From contig JBAZKM010000001.1 of assembly GCA_041650805.1 (NCBI GenBank), positions 193,501-257,500 on the forward strand: 64,000 nt of DNA, written 5' to 3'. This stretch comes from Candidatus Omnitrophota bacterium. GTDB lineage: Bacteria > Omnitrophota > Gorgyraeia > 2-01-FULL-45-10. Numbering within the stretch: the first letter of the stretch is position 1; every line of letters starts with the position of its first letter. This document shows positions 21,173 through 30,520 of the stretch, piece by piece. A program made the translations under genes and the position numbers. The notes beneath the pieces are model-generated. The model searched no databases. It had not been told where the DNA came from and was given only the letters and a program-made list of their open reading frames with translations.

Positions 21173-23923
21173 CTACTTCTTCCCCTTCCCTTCCACCGCC
21201 GCCTGCGCCGCCGCAAGGCGCGCTATCGGCACACGGAACGGGGAGCAACTCACGTAATTCATCCCTACCCTGTGGCAGAATTTAACGCTGTCAGGGTCGC
21301 CGCCGTGTTCGCCGCAGATACCCACCTTAAGGTCCTTCCGGACCGACCGGCCGCGGTCTATGCCTATCTTTATAAGCTCGCCCACACCTTCCGTATCGAT
21401 CGTCTGGAACGGGTCGGCGGGCAGTATCTTGGCATCGAGGTAGTCGGGGAGGAAACTGCCGATATCGTCGCGGCTGAACCCGAACGTCATCTGGGTCAGG
21501 TCGTTTGTGCCGTAGGAGAAGAACTCGGCCACTTCCGCCATCTTTGCGGCCTGGAGCGCCGCGCGCGGTATCTCTATCATAGTGCCGTACATGAAAGGAA
21601 GGGTTTTAAGCCCGAACTTTGCCATTACCTCCTTATGCACCCTGTCGACGATCGCCTTCTGGTGGACGAGCTCCTGGGGCGTGCATGTCACCGGTATCAT
21701 GATCTCCGGGTACGCCTTCTTGCCGGCCTTTATGAGCTCTGCTGTCGCCTCCAGTATGGCGCGCACCTGCATCTCGGCTATCTCCGGATATGTGATGCCG
21801 AGGCGGACGCCGCGATGGCCTAACATGGGATTATTCTCATGGAGGTCATCCGCGCGCCTGTTCAGCTCGCCCATATCGATGCCGAGTTCTTCCGCGAGCG
21901 CCTTTAACCTGTTTTCATCGAGAGGGACGAATTCGTGCAGAGGCGGGTCGAGGAGCCGGATCGTGACCGGATACCCCTTCATCGCCTCTATCGTCGCCTT
22001 CACGTCGTTCTTGACGAACGGGAAGAGCTCTCCGAGCGCCTTGCGCCGTTCCTCTTCCGTATTTGACATGATCATCTTGCGGAGCAGGAAGAGCGGCTTA
22101 TCGCTCCCTTCGCCGTAGAACATATGCTCGGTCCTGAAGAGGCCTATACCCTCGGCGCCGAATTTTACCGCCTGGGCCGCGTCTTTCGGGGTATCGGCAT
22201 TGGTGCGGACTTTCAGCACCCTGAACTTATCCACAAGCTTCATCAGCTCCGTATATGCCTTATTGTTATCGAGGTCTATATCTACCAGGGCCAGCTTTCC
22301 TTTATATACCAGCCCCTTGGTGCCGTTCAGGGATAACCAGTCACCCTCTTTGACGACCTCGCCTTTCTTCGTCTCAAAAGATCTGCCGTCCTGGGCGATC
22401 TCCAGGTCCGAACATCCCACTATACAGCACCTGCCCCAGCCGCGGGCAACGAGCGCCGCGTGCGAAGTCATACCGCCCTTCAGGGTGAGGATGGCCTGCG
22501 CCTTATGCATACCGTCGACATCTTCGGGGGACGTCTCTTCCCGCACGAGTATGACCTTCTCCCCGCGCGAGGCCCACTCCACTGCATCCTCGGACGTAAA
22601 TACAACGCGTCCCACCGCGCCCCCCGGACCCGCCGGCAGCCCTTTGGCTATCGCGCCGGCGCTCAACTCCGCCTTCGGATCGAGCATGGGCAGAAGCAGC
22701 TCGACCAGCTGGTTCGGCCCGACCCGCATGATAGCGGTCGCCCCGTCGATAAGCTTCTCTTTATGCATATCCACCGCCATGCGCACCGCGGCAACTCCGT
22801 TCCTCTTGCCCACACGGCACTGGAGCATGTAGAGCTTCCCCTTTTCGATGGTGAACTCTATATCCTGCATGTCGCGGTAATGCTCTTCCAGGCGCGTGCG
22901 GATAGAGTCAAGCTCCCTGTATAATTTAGGCATGATCTTTTCAAGCGTCGGGAGGGACTTGCTCTGGTCGTTTTTGGAATATTCATTGATGGGGCCGGGC
23001 GTACGTATGCCGGCGACCACGTCCTCACCCTGCGCGTTCACGAGATATTCACCGTAGAACTGCGCCTCACCGTTGCCCGGGTTACGGCTGAATGCCACAC
23101 CCGTGGCCGAATCGTCTCCCATATTCCCGAATACCATCGTCTGCACGGTCACTGCCGTACCCCACTCATCCGGTATCTTCTCGATACGCCTGTACTCAAA
23201 GGCGCGCTTCCCGTTCCAGCTTGCGAAGACCGCGCCCACGCCGCCCCACAACTGCTCCTGGGCATCGTCCGGGAAAGGCCTGCCGAGGACGTCCTTGATC
23301 GTCTTCTTAAAATCGGCGACGAGCTTCTTCAGCTCCCCTGCCGTAAGCTCGGTATCGGACCTGTAGCCTCTCGCCTTCTTCACCTGTCCAAGCTTCTCAT
23401 CCAGTATCTTGCGTATGCCCTTACCGTCTTTGGGTTCGATCCCGGCGGCCTTCTCCATAACGACGTCGGAATACATCATGATGAGCCGCCTGTAAGCGTC
23501 GTAGACGAACCTCTCGTTCCCCGTCGCCTTGATGAGCCCGGGTATCGTGCTCTCGGTGAGCCCGACGTTCAAAACCGTCTCCATCATGCCGGGCATCGAG
23601 CGGCGTGCCCCGGAACGGACCGAGACCAAAAGCGGGTTATTCCGGTCGCCGAACTTCTTTCCCATGATCTTCTCGACACCGGCCATGGCGGCGTCCACCT
23701 GGGACTTCAGCTCTTTGGGATATGACTTCCTGTTCCTGTAATAATAAGTGCAGACCTCTGTCGTGATGGTGAAACCCGGAGGTACGGGAAGGCGCAGTTT
23801 CGGATGCCCCGCCATCTCGGCCAGGTTGGCCCCCTTGCCCCCCAACAGGTTCTTCATCGATTCGTTGCCGTCGGCCTTGCCGCCGCCGAAGAAATATACG
23901 TACTTCACTTTTTTACCACCCAT
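21173..23923 (-). CDS. ppdK: Pyruvate, phosphate dikinase
   Basis: 916 residues. The ATP-grasp N-terminal domain (LLGGKGANLAEMA, VSVRSGARRSMPGMMETVLNVG) is followed by the phosphohistidine domain with the catalytic His in LKGGMTSHAALVARGWG and the C-terminal TIM barrel (EGIGLFRTEHMF, MIEIPRAALQAAKMAE, FSYGTNDLTQMT, VGICGEHGGDP). It interconverts pyruvate, ATP and phosphate with PEP, AMP and diphosphate, as in glycolysis or gluconeogenesis of anaerobes. It is slightly longer than usual. Confidence 0.97.
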   Translation of the reverse strand: MGGKKVKYVYFFGGGKADGNESMKNLLGGKGANLAEMAGHPKLRLPVPPGFTITTEVCTYYYRNRKSYPKELKSQVDAAMAGVEKIMGKKFGDRNNPLLVSVRSGARRSMPGMMETVLNVGLTESTIPGLIKATGNERFVYDAYRRLIMMYSDVVMEKAAGIEPKDGKGIRKILDEKLGQVKKARGYRSDTELTAGELKKLVADFKKTIKDVLGRPFPDDAQEQLWGGVGAVFASWNGKRAFEYRRIEKIPDEWGTAVTVQTMVFGNMGDDSATGVAFSRNPGNGEAQFYGEYLVNAQGEDVVAGIRTPGPINEYSKNDQSKSLPTLEKIMPKLYRELDSIRTRLEEHYRDMQDIEFTIEKGKLYMLQCRVGKRNGVAAVRMAVDMHKEKLIDGATAIMRVGPNQLVELLLPMLDPKAELSAGAIAKGLPAGPGGAVGRVVFTSEDAVEWASRGEKVILVREETSPEDVDGMHKAQAILTLKGGMTSHAALVARGWGRCCIVGCSDLEIAQDGRSFETKKGEVVKEGDWLSLNGTKGLVYKGKLALVDIDLDNNKAYTELMKLVDKFRVLKVRTNADTPKDAAQAVKFGAEGIGLFRTEHMFYGEGSDKPLFLLRKMIMSNTEEERRKALGELFPFVKNDVKATIEAMKGYPVTIRLLDPPLHEFVPLDENRLKALAEELGIDMGELNRRADDLHENNPMLGHRGVRLGITYPEIAEMQVRAILEATAELIKAGKKAYPEIMIPVTCTPQELVHQKAIVDRVHKEVMAKFGLKTLPFMYGTMIEIPRAALQAAKMAEVAEFFSYGTNDLTQMTFGFSRDDIGSFLPDYLDAKILPADPFQTIDTEGVGELIKIGIDRGRSVRKDLKVGICGEHGGDPDSVKFCHRVGMNYVSCSPFRVPIARLAAAQAAVEGKGKK

Positions 23924-23943
23924 CTGTACTACGCTCCTTTCAG

Positions 23944-25254
23944 TTACGACTTTAATTTATCCGCCAGGTATCCTTTGACCTTCTCGACGCTCACGCGGTC
24001 CTGCTTCATCGAATCGCGGTCGCGGATCGTGACCTTCTTATCCTCAAGGCTATCCACATCTACGGTGACGCAGTACGGCGTCCCGACCTCGTCCTGTCTC
24101 CTATAAAGCCGTCCTATCGAGGCGGTATCGTCATACACCGCCTTGATATCCTGTTTCAGACCGTCGGTTATATCGTGCGCGAGTTTCACTATCTCCGGCC
24201 TGTTGCGCAGAAGCGGCAAGACCGCGGCCTTTATCGGGGCTAAACTTTTGTGGAGCTTCAGGCTAACCCGTTTCTCGCCCTTGACCTCTTCTTCGGAATA
24301 CGAATCGGCCAGGAACGCGAGGACTGACCTGTCGATCCCGCCCGAGGGCTCTATCACATAGGGGGTGAACTTATCCTTCGTCTCTTCATCGAAATACTGG
24401 AGGTCCTTGCCGGAGAGGCGCATGTGCTGTTTGAGGTCGAAGTCGGTCCTGTTGGCTATCCCTTCGAGCTCGGACCAGCCGAACGGGAACTTATACTCTA
24501 TATCCGTGCATGCCTTGGCGTAGTGGGCAAGCTCATCCTTTTCATGCTGCCGCTTCCTCAGGTTCTCTTCTCTTATGCCCAGGGAGACGTACCAGTTGAA
24601 ACGCTCGGCCACCCACTTCCCGTACCACTCCTCGTCCGTGCCCGGCTTCACGAAAAATTCTATCTCCATCTGTTCGAACTCCCGGGAACGGAACGTAAGG
24701 TTCCCGGTAGTAACTTCGTTCCTGAACGACTTGCCTATCTGCGCTATCCCGAAAGGTATCTTGCGTCTCATGGAAGTGATGACGTTCTGGAAGTTCACGA
24801 ATATTCCCTGCGCGGTTTCGGGCCTCAGATATGACAGGCTGCCCCCGTCCTCTATCGGCCCCAGGTGGGTCTTGAGCATAAGGTTGAACTGCCGCGCCTC
24901 GGTGAGCTCGCCGCCGCACTCCGGGCATTTCTTGCCGGTGACATGTTCTATCTTAAAACGCTTTTTACACCCTTTGCAGTCGACGAGCGTATCCTCAAAA
25001 CTCGTGACGTGGCCCGAAGCCATCCAGACCGAAGGGTGCATGAGTATGGCCGCGTCCAACCCTTCGACATCGCCCCTCCGGTATACGTTCGAGCGCCACC
25101 ATGCCTCTTTAAGATTGCGCTTCAGCTCGGCGCCGAGCGGGCCGTAGTCCCAAACGCTCCCTAACCCGCCGTATATTTCACTGGATTGGAACAGGAACCC
25201 CCGCCTCTTGCAAAGGGAACCTATCTTCTCCATTAAGTCCGGTGCTTTATTCAT
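23944..25254 (-). CDS. glyQS: Glycyl-tRNA synthetase, alpha2 (GlyQS) type
   Basis: 436 residues, one chain, with class II motif 1-3 regions (YGGLGSVWDYGPLGAELKRN at the N-terminus, FRNEVTTGNLTFRSREFEQMEIEFF for motif 2, EPSGGIDRSVLAFL for motif 3) and a C-terminal anticodon-binding domain. A small zinc-finger-like insert (CKGCKKRF...CPEC) lies near residues 93-117. This is the eukaryote/archaea/Firmicutes-like form rather than the alpha2-beta2 form of most Gram-negatives. Confidence 0.96.
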   Translation of the reverse strand: MNKAPDLMEKIGSLCKRRGFLFQSSEIYGGLGSVWDYGPLGAELKRNLKEAWWRSNVYRRGDVEGLDAAILMHPSVWMASGHVTSFEDTLVDCKGCKKRFKIEHVTGKKCPECGGELTEARQFNLMLKTHLGPIEDGGSLSYLRPETAQGIFVNFQNVITSMRRKIPFGIAQIGKSFRNEVTTGNLTFRSREFEQMEIEFFVKPGTDEEWYGKWVAERFNWYVSLGIREENLRKRQHEKDELAHYAKACTDIEYKFPFGWSELEGIANRTDFDLKQHMRLSGKDLQYFDEETKDKFTPYVIEPSGGIDRSVLAFLADSYSEEEVKGEKRVSLKLHKSLAPIKAAVLPLLRNRPEIVKLAHDITDGLKQDIKAVYDDTASIGRLYRRQDEVGTPYCVTVDVDSLEDKKVTIRDRDSMKQDRVSVEKVKGYLADKLKS

Positions 25255-25294
25255 AAGTTTCCGCTATCCTAACACAAAGGTACTGTTAAATCAA

Positions 25295-25630
25295 TCACTT
25301 TTTGTCCTCTTTTTTGTCGAGGGCCTCTTTCAGCAGGACGATCTCTCCGCCGAGCGCCTTTTGCTCCGCTTCGATCCTGTCCAGCCGGGCCGCGACCGTA
25401 TCGAATTCCCGGGATGCGTATTCATCGGTGCTCTCCAGATAGATGCGCCCCTCTTCCCGGCGCAGCTGGCCTCCTTTAGGTACCACTATATTCACATCCC
25501 CCGCCTTCTCCACCTCCATGCCGGCAGGTATCCTTACGTCGCTCTCCGTCTTTTCGGCTGAGTACGCGGGACCGGCAATGAGTGCGGCATGGATCAAGCC
25601 GGTTAAAACAAAGAGCATCACCTTATTCAT
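25295..25630 (-). CDS. Small exported protein with C-terminal coiled coil, unknown function
   Basis: 111 residues. Signal peptide at about 1-24 (ending AYS-A). The centre has a short beta-like segment (VNIVVPKGGQLRREEGRIYLES). The C-terminal 40 residues are charged and heptad-like (VAARLDRIEAEQKALGGEIVLLKEALDKK), predicted to form a coiled coil. No family recognised. Its ATG overlaps the recO stop (ATGA). Confidence 0.7.
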   Translation of the reverse strand: MNKVMLFVLTGLIHAALIAGPAYSAEKTESDVRIPAGMEVEKAGDVNIVVPKGGQLRREEGRIYLESTDEYASREFDTVAARLDRIEAEQKALGGEIVLLKEALDKKEDKK

Positions 25631-26400
25631 CGCGCCGTCTCCTTTACGCCCTTATCTATGGTATCGAGGAACTTGACCGTCTTGAGCCGCCTCTCTATAT
25701 GATAATCCAGGAACTTCCGCAGTATCTTTTCCAGCTCCTCTCCGACCTGTGAAGAGACCTTGATCCTGTCCACCTTATCGAACGGCAAACCCTGTATATG
25801 CTCTATGAACTTTACCGTGCCCTGGAGGACCTCTGCCGCATCCTTATCCGAGCCGAGACATTTTTTGCATATCAGGCCGCCGTTACGGAAGCTGAACCGC
25901 GCCCCGTCCCCGGCCTTATCCGAACAGTTGGCGCACAGATCCAGCGTAGGCATAAGCCCCAGAAGGCTCAGGAGCTTTATCTCGAATATCCTCGTGACGC
26001 GCTTCGGGCTCGCTTCTCCGGCCAGGAGCCGCAGGCTGTTCAGTAATATGTCGAAGACGTCCCTGTGCGGATCGGAGAGGGACGTGACCGAGTCGAGAAG
26101 CTCCGCCATATACGCCGCATACGCCAGCCGTTCCAGGGATTCGCGGATAGGGCTGAAGAACTCCACGAGGTCGCATTGCGATATGGTATACAGGTCGCTC
26201 TTCTTGCGCTCATAGAAGACAAGCTCGTCGAGCGCAAATATCTCCAAACTCCCGCCGCCGTATTGCGCGTGAGGCCCGCGTACGCCGCGCACTATCCCTT
26301 TGATCTTCCCGAAATCTTTTGTGTAGAAGGTGAGGATGAGGCTCGTCTCGCGCAGGTCCTGGCGGCTTAATAGGATCGCTTCGGTCTTCTGGATGGCCAT
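25627..26400 (-). CDS. recO: DNA repair protein RecO
   Basis: 257 residues. N-terminal OB fold (KTEAILLSRQDLRETSLILTFYTKDFGKIKGIVRGVR) followed by the helical domain and a four-cysteine zinc motif (CANC and CKKC, about 157-180). RecO loads RecA onto SSB-coated DNA with RecR. Downstream of the phoH-ybeY-dgkA block, an order conserved in many bacteria (without era here). Confidence 0.93.
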   Translation of the reverse strand: MAIQKTEAILLSRQDLRETSLILTFYTKDFGKIKGIVRGVRGPHAQYGGGSLEIFALDELVFYERKKSDLYTISQCDLVEFFSPIRESLERLAYAAYMAELLDSVTSLSDPHRDVFDILLNSLRLLAGEASPKRVTRIFEIKLLSLLGLMPTLDLCANCSDKAGDGARFSFRNGGLICKKCLGSDKDAAEVLQGTVKFIEHIQGLPFDKVDRIKVSSQVGEELEKILRKFLDYHIERRLKTVKFLDTIDKGVKETAR

Positions 26401-26443
26401 TATCAGCTTTCAACAGCTGTCAGCTTTTTTTGGCTGATAGCTA
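26401..26443. repeat. AGCTTTC/AGCTGTC palindromic repeat
   Basis: CAGCTTTCAACAGCTGTCAGC faces GCTGATAGC in the recO-dgkA gap. It includes the codons around the dgkA stop. Same family as 10018, 41463, 43535 and 47697. Confidence 0.75.
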
Positions 26444-27139
26444 TCTTAATATCTGGAACACAAAAGTAGTTAAGAGGATGCCTATGACCGCGCCCGCGAA
26501 GACCTCCGAAAACGTGTGCACCGCGTCCTTTATCCTGTGCCTGGCTATGAGGAACGCCATGAAGAACGCCAGGACTATGACGATCGAGTTATTTGTCAAA
26601 AAGGTTATTATGGTCCATATGGAGAAGGCGATCGCCGAATGGCCGGAAGGCATCCCGCCGCGCAAAGGCGTGCCCCTGTGGAATATTATCTTTCCCATTA
26701 TCGATGTGCCGAATACGAGGATCAGCGCTATGAACGTAATATGCCACGGGGACTGTTTTATCCGCACCATCGCATCCTCTATCCTGAAAGGCACCCTTTT
26801 GGAAAAGAGCGAGTACCCGACTATCGCCGCATTGATCGATGTGAGCAGGACCGCCCCGGCGCTCACGTCTTTGATGATGCGGGCGATGGGATGGAATTCG
26901 CTCTTGATCATATCCACGACAAGCTCTACGCATGTATTTATCATCTCTGCCGACAGGACGAATGTTATCGTAAGACACAGGATGAGTATCTCGCCCATGC
27001 TGAAGCTGAGGTATATGCCGAGGAGGATAATGAGGACGGCCGAGAGGAAATGTATGCGCATGTTCCTCTGCGTCCTCATGACGTAGATGAAACCTTCTAT
27101 CGCGTCGTTAAAACTCTCGATAAATTTTCGTTCTTGCAT
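26441..27139 (-). CDS. Fusion of diacylglycerol/undecaprenol kinase (DgkA) and PAP2 phosphatase
   Basis: 232 residues. The N-terminal 115 residues are DgkA: three helices with SAEMINTCVELVVDMIKSEF and IARIIKDVSAGAVLLTSINA. The C-terminal part is PAP2: R-containing FHRGTPLRGG, PSGHSAIAFSIW (about 163-174) and ARHRIKDAVHTFSEVFAG with the third-motif Arg and His. One chain thus joins a lipid kinase and a lipid phosphatase. Both may act on undecaprenol or its phosphates in envelope synthesis. The start lies inside ybeY (43-bp overlap). Confidence 0.9.
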   Translation of the reverse strand: MQERKFIESFNDAIEGFIYVMRTQRNMRIHFLSAVLIILLGIYLSFSMGEILILCLTITFVLSAEMINTCVELVVDMIKSEFHPIARIIKDVSAGAVLLTSINAAIVGYSLFSKRVPFRIEDAMVRIKQSPWHITFIALILVFGTSIMGKIIFHRGTPLRGGMPSGHSAIAFSIWTIITFLTNNSIVIVLAFFMAFLIARHRIKDAVHTFSEVFAGAVIGILLTTFVFQILR

Positions 27140-27570
27140 AGATATCTTAAGACCTTCTTCTCTTTACGGGACATCCGGGCCCGCTCCCCCGGGGTACCGT
27201 CCTCATAACCGAGGAAGTGGAGTATGCCGTGTATAACGTAAAGGACGAGCTCCTCGGCAAAACCGGTCCCGAAACGTACGGCGTTCCTTGACGCCGTGTC
27301 GGATGAGATGAATATCTCGCCGAAGAACGCGTCCGTGCCCATCCCGTCTTTTGGCAGCCTGAAACTCAGCACGTCGGTGGCCCTGTCCGCGCCTTTATAC
27401 TTCCTGTTAAAAACGCGCATCGCCCCGTCGCTCAAGAATACGACCTCGAACTCCGTCTCCGGGGGTTCTTTTAATATCTCCAGTATCCTGATCACCAGCC
27501 GCCTGATAAAACGCCTGTTAAGGCCGAAAGAGCCGTTAGCATTTATTACGGTGATATGCGGAGGTGTCAT
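27097..27570 (-). CDS. ybeY: Endoribonuclease YbeY, 16S rRNA maturation
   Basis: 157 residues. The metal site is HGILHFLGYEDG (about 117-128); the usual third ligand of HGxLHLxGYDH is replaced by Asp here. LSDGAMRVFNRKYKGADRATDVLSF is the conserved N-terminal phrase. YbeY acts in 16S rRNA 3'-end processing and ribosome quality control. It overlaps phoH by four bases. Confidence 0.92.
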   Translation of the reverse strand: MTPPHITVINANGSFGLNRRFIRRLVIRILEILKEPPETEFEVVFLSDGAMRVFNRKYKGADRATDVLSFRLPKDGMGTDAFFGEIFISSDTASRNAVRFGTGFAEELVLYVIHGILHFLGYEDGTPGERARMSRKEKKVLRYLCKNENLSRVLTTR

Positions 27571-28514
27571 GCCTTTACGTTCTCGTATGCCTTGATGATA
27601 TCCTGGACGAGCTCGTGCCTGACGACATCCTCGCCCTTAAGATAGACGAATGAGATGCCTTCTATTCCTTTAAGGACGGTGCGGACCTGGCTCAACCCGG
27701 ATACCTTGTGGCTGGGCAGGTCGCTCTGGGTTATATCCCCGGTTATGACGGTCTTCGAGTCAAAACCGAGACGCGTCAGGAACATCTTCATCTGCTCGGG
27801 CGTGGAATTCTGCGCCTCGTCCATGATTATGAACGAATCGTTCAAAGTCCTCCCTCTCATGTACGCAAGCGGCACCACCTCTATTATGCCGCGCTCTATA
27901 GAATCCTTGATCCTCTCCACCTCCATCATATCGTAAAGGGCGTCGTAAAGCGGCCTCAGGTAAGGCGTAACCTTGGCGGAGAGATCGCCGGGCAGGTATC
28001 CTAAACTTTCGCCCGCCTCGACCGCCGGACGCGTAAGTATGATACGGCTCACGAGCTGTTTCTTCAGGGCGTTCACGGCCATCGCCATCGCCAGATACGT
28101 CTTCCCTGTGCCGGCGGGCCCTATGCAGAATACGATATCGTTATGCCTTATCGCATCGACATACTCTTTTTGCCCTTTCGATTTCGGGGTTATGTACTGC
28201 CTTTTGGAGGAGACCTCTATCCTGTCGAGGTAGATCGAGTGGATATCGCGTGTTTCGTCTTCTTTTATGGCATGTATGGCATACAGGAGCTCGTGTTTCT
28301 TCACCAGGCCGCCGCTCCGTATCGTAAGGAGAAGCTCCTCGAAGAGGCGCGATGCCTGTTCTACGGGTGACGATCCCCCCTCCAGGTTAAGGGTCTCGCC
28401 CCTCGTCGCTATGCTGATCCCGAATTCGTTCTCTACTACCTTCAGGTTCTCGTCGTGGGTGCCGAATAGCGTCTTGGCTTCCTGCATATTATTAAGTTTG
28501 ATAGACCGTTCCAT
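27567..28514 (-). CDS. phoH: PhoH family P-loop ATPase
   Basis: 315 residues with a short N-terminal KH-like region, Walker A GPAGTGKTYLAMAMAVNALK (about 133-152), Walker B FIIMDEAQNSTPEQMKMFLTRLG, and the family motif TGDITQSDLP. PhoH-like proteins are RNA-associated ATPases usually found next to ybeY, as here. Confidence 0.94.
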   Translation of the reverse strand: MERSIKLNNMQEAKTLFGTHDENLKVVENEFGISIATRGETLNLEGGSSPVEQASRLFEELLLTIRSGGLVKKHELLYAIHAIKEDETRDIHSIYLDRIEVSSKRQYITPKSKGQKEYVDAIRHNDIVFCIGPAGTGKTYLAMAMAVNALKKQLVSRIILTRPAVEAGESLGYLPGDLSAKVTPYLRPLYDALYDMMEVERIKDSIERGIIEVVPLAYMRGRTLNDSFIIMDEAQNSTPEQMKMFLTRLGFDSKTVITGDITQSDLPSHKVSGLSQVRTVLKGIEGISFVYLKGEDVVRHELVQDIIKAYENVKA

Positions 28515-28527
28515 GATAAAGCCGTTC

Positions 28528-28746
28528 CTAATTTATGAGGTCTACATCCAAAGCTATAAATTCGCGCTTCAGGTCTCCCCTGTCAGGCGCGGGCGGAGGC
28601 GTGCCCTTGAGATATCCCCTGTTGCCGGCGGCCATATTCTGGTCTACCCTGTCCATCTTCATCTTATAAGGCGCGCTTACGCGCTCGCAGCCTGTTGTTA
28701 TGATGAGAAGAGAGAGCCCGAGGAACGCCACGCATACAACTCGCAT
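28528..28746 (-). CDS. Small lipoprotein, unknown function
   Basis: 72 residues. A signal peptide ends in the lipobox-like LLIITTGC (Cys near 20), so the mature form (about 53 residues) should be lipid-anchored. AAAGGAGG precedes the ATG. No family is recognised. It lies 10 bp after aspS and 13 bp before phoH. Confidence 0.72.
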   Translation of the reverse strand: MRVVCVAFLGLSLLIITTGCERVSAPYKMKMDRVDQNMAAGNRGYLKGTPPPAPDRGDLKREFIALDVDLIN

Positions 28747-28756
28747 AAAACCTCCT

Positions 28757-30520
28757 TTACTTCTTTATACGGATACCCAATTCGTTCAACTGTTTCTCAT
28801 CGACCGGCGAAGGGGCGCTCGTCATCGGGCAGAACGCCTTCTGCGTCTTGGGAAAGGCGATCACATCCCTGATCGAATCGCAGCCCAGGAATAGCGTAAG
28901 GAGTCGGTCCAGGCCGAATGCTACGCCGCCGTGAGGGGGCGCGCCGTACTTGAACGCTTCAAGGAGAAACCCGAAACGCGCCTGTGCATCCTCTTTTTTG
29001 AAACCGATTATCCCGAATATCTTCTCCTGCAGGGCCGTGTCGTGTATCCTGATGCTGCCCGACCCTATCTCGGTGCCGTTTATGACGAGGTCATAAGACC
29101 GGGACCTCACCCTGTCGAGGCCGTCCTTACTGTCCAGAAGGGCGATGTCATCCCGGTGTACCGATGTGAACGGATGGTGTTCCGACTCCCACCTCTTCTC
29201 TTCGGCGTTGTATTTGAACAGCGGGAAATCGGTCACCCAGAGAAAATCGAACCTCTTTTCGTCTATCAGGTTGAGCCGTTTGCCCATAAGTTTCCGGAGC
29301 GCCGCCATAGAATCGTACGCGACCTTTTCGCCGTCCGCCACTATGAATATCATGTCACCCTCTCCGGCACCGAGCGCATCCTTTATCGAGCCCAGCTCTG
29401 CGGCAGAGAAGAATTTATCTATCTGGGATACGGGCTTACCGCCCTCTATCCTGAAATTGGCCAGCCCCTTCGCGCCGTATCCTTTCACGAATTCTATGAG
29501 CTCATCGACCTGGCCGCGCGAATACTGCCCGCACCCGGGTGCGGCGAGCGCTATGACCTTCCCCTTTTTGGCGACCACATCTTTGAATATCTTGAACTGG
29601 CAATCCTTCACTATGCCGGTTATCTCTTTCAGCTCCATGCCGAACCGCGTATCCGGCTTGTCGCACCCGTACCTCGACATCGCTTCGCCGTATTTGAGCC
29701 GCGGGAAGGGTGTCTTCAGGTCCACGCCTATCGTCTCCCTGAATAACTTCTTCATGAGCCCTTCGGATATATCAAATATATCCTCTTCCGTGACGAATGA
29801 CATCTCTATGTCGAACTGGGTGAACTCCGGCTGTCTGTCGGCACGCAGGTCCTCGTCCCTGAAGCATTTCGCTATCTGGAAGTACCTGTCCAGCGACGAG
29901 ACCATCAGTATCTGCTTGAAGAGCTGGGGCGATTGAGGGAGCGCGTAAAACATGCCCGGGTTGAGGCGCGAAGGGACCAGATAATCGCGCGCGCCTTCCG
30001 GCGTCGATTTGGTCAGTACAGGCGTCTCGACCTCCACGAACCTGCGCTCATCAAAATAGTCGCGCGCCAGCTTGCAGACCTTGTGCCTGAGGCGTAAACT
30101 CTTCTGCATCATGGGACGCCTTATGTCGAGGTATCTGTACTTCAGGCGGATCTCCTCCGCTATCGCGCTGTCATCGGCTATCTCGAACGGCGGGGTGAGG
30201 GCCTTATTGAATATCTCTACGGAGGCGGCGCGGAGTTCCACTTTTCCCGTGGGGAGTTTCTCGTTCTCGGTGCCCTTAGGGCGCTCTTCCACTATGCCTT
30301 CGACCTTCACCACAAATTCGGAGCGCAGGGATTCGCCTCTCTTATGTATGTCCGTATCCGACTTCGTATCGAAGACGACCTGCGTCACGCCGAACCCGTC
30401 CCTCAGGTCTATGAATATGAGGTTTCCGTGGTCACGGCGCGACCACACCCATCCGCATAACGTCGCCCTCTTCCCTATCTCCTTCTCGGTCAGCTCCCCG
30501 CACGTGTGCGTCCTTAACAT
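28757..30520 (-). CDS. aspS: Aspartyl-tRNA synthetase
   Basis: 587 residues, bacterial type. An N-terminal OB anticodon domain (LCGWVWSRRDHGNLIFIDLRDGFG), class II motif 2 (FRDEDLRADRQPEFTQFDIEMSF), the bacterial GAD insertion and motif 3 (GVAFGLDRLLTLFLG) are present. Whether it is discriminating or also charges tRNA-Asn cannot be decided from this window. The start overlaps hisS by 7 bp. Confidence 0.97.
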   Translation of the reverse strand: MLRTHTCGELTEKEIGKRATLCGWVWSRRDHGNLIFIDLRDGFGVTQVVFDTKSDTDIHKRGESLRSEFVVKVEGIVEERPKGTENEKLPTGKVELRAASVEIFNKALTPPFEIADDSAIAEEIRLKYRYLDIRRPMMQKSLRLRHKVCKLARDYFDERRFVEVETPVLTKSTPEGARDYLVPSRLNPGMFYALPQSPQLFKQILMVSSLDRYFQIAKCFRDEDLRADRQPEFTQFDIEMSFVTEEDIFDISEGLMKKLFRETIGVDLKTPFPRLKYGEAMSRYGCDKPDTRFGMELKEITGIVKDCQFKIFKDVVAKKGKVIALAAPGCGQYSRGQVDELIEFVKGYGAKGLANFRIEGGKPVSQIDKFFSAAELGSIKDALGAGEGDMIFIVADGEKVAYDSMAALRKLMGKRLNLIDEKRFDFLWVTDFPLFKYNAEEKRWESEHHPFTSVHRDDIALLDSKDGLDRVRSRSYDLVINGTEIGSGSIRIHDTALQEKIFGIIGFKKEDAQARFGFLLEAFKYGAPPHGGVAFGLDRLLTLFLGCDSIRDVIAFPKTQKAFCPMTSAPSPVDEKQLNELGIRIKK

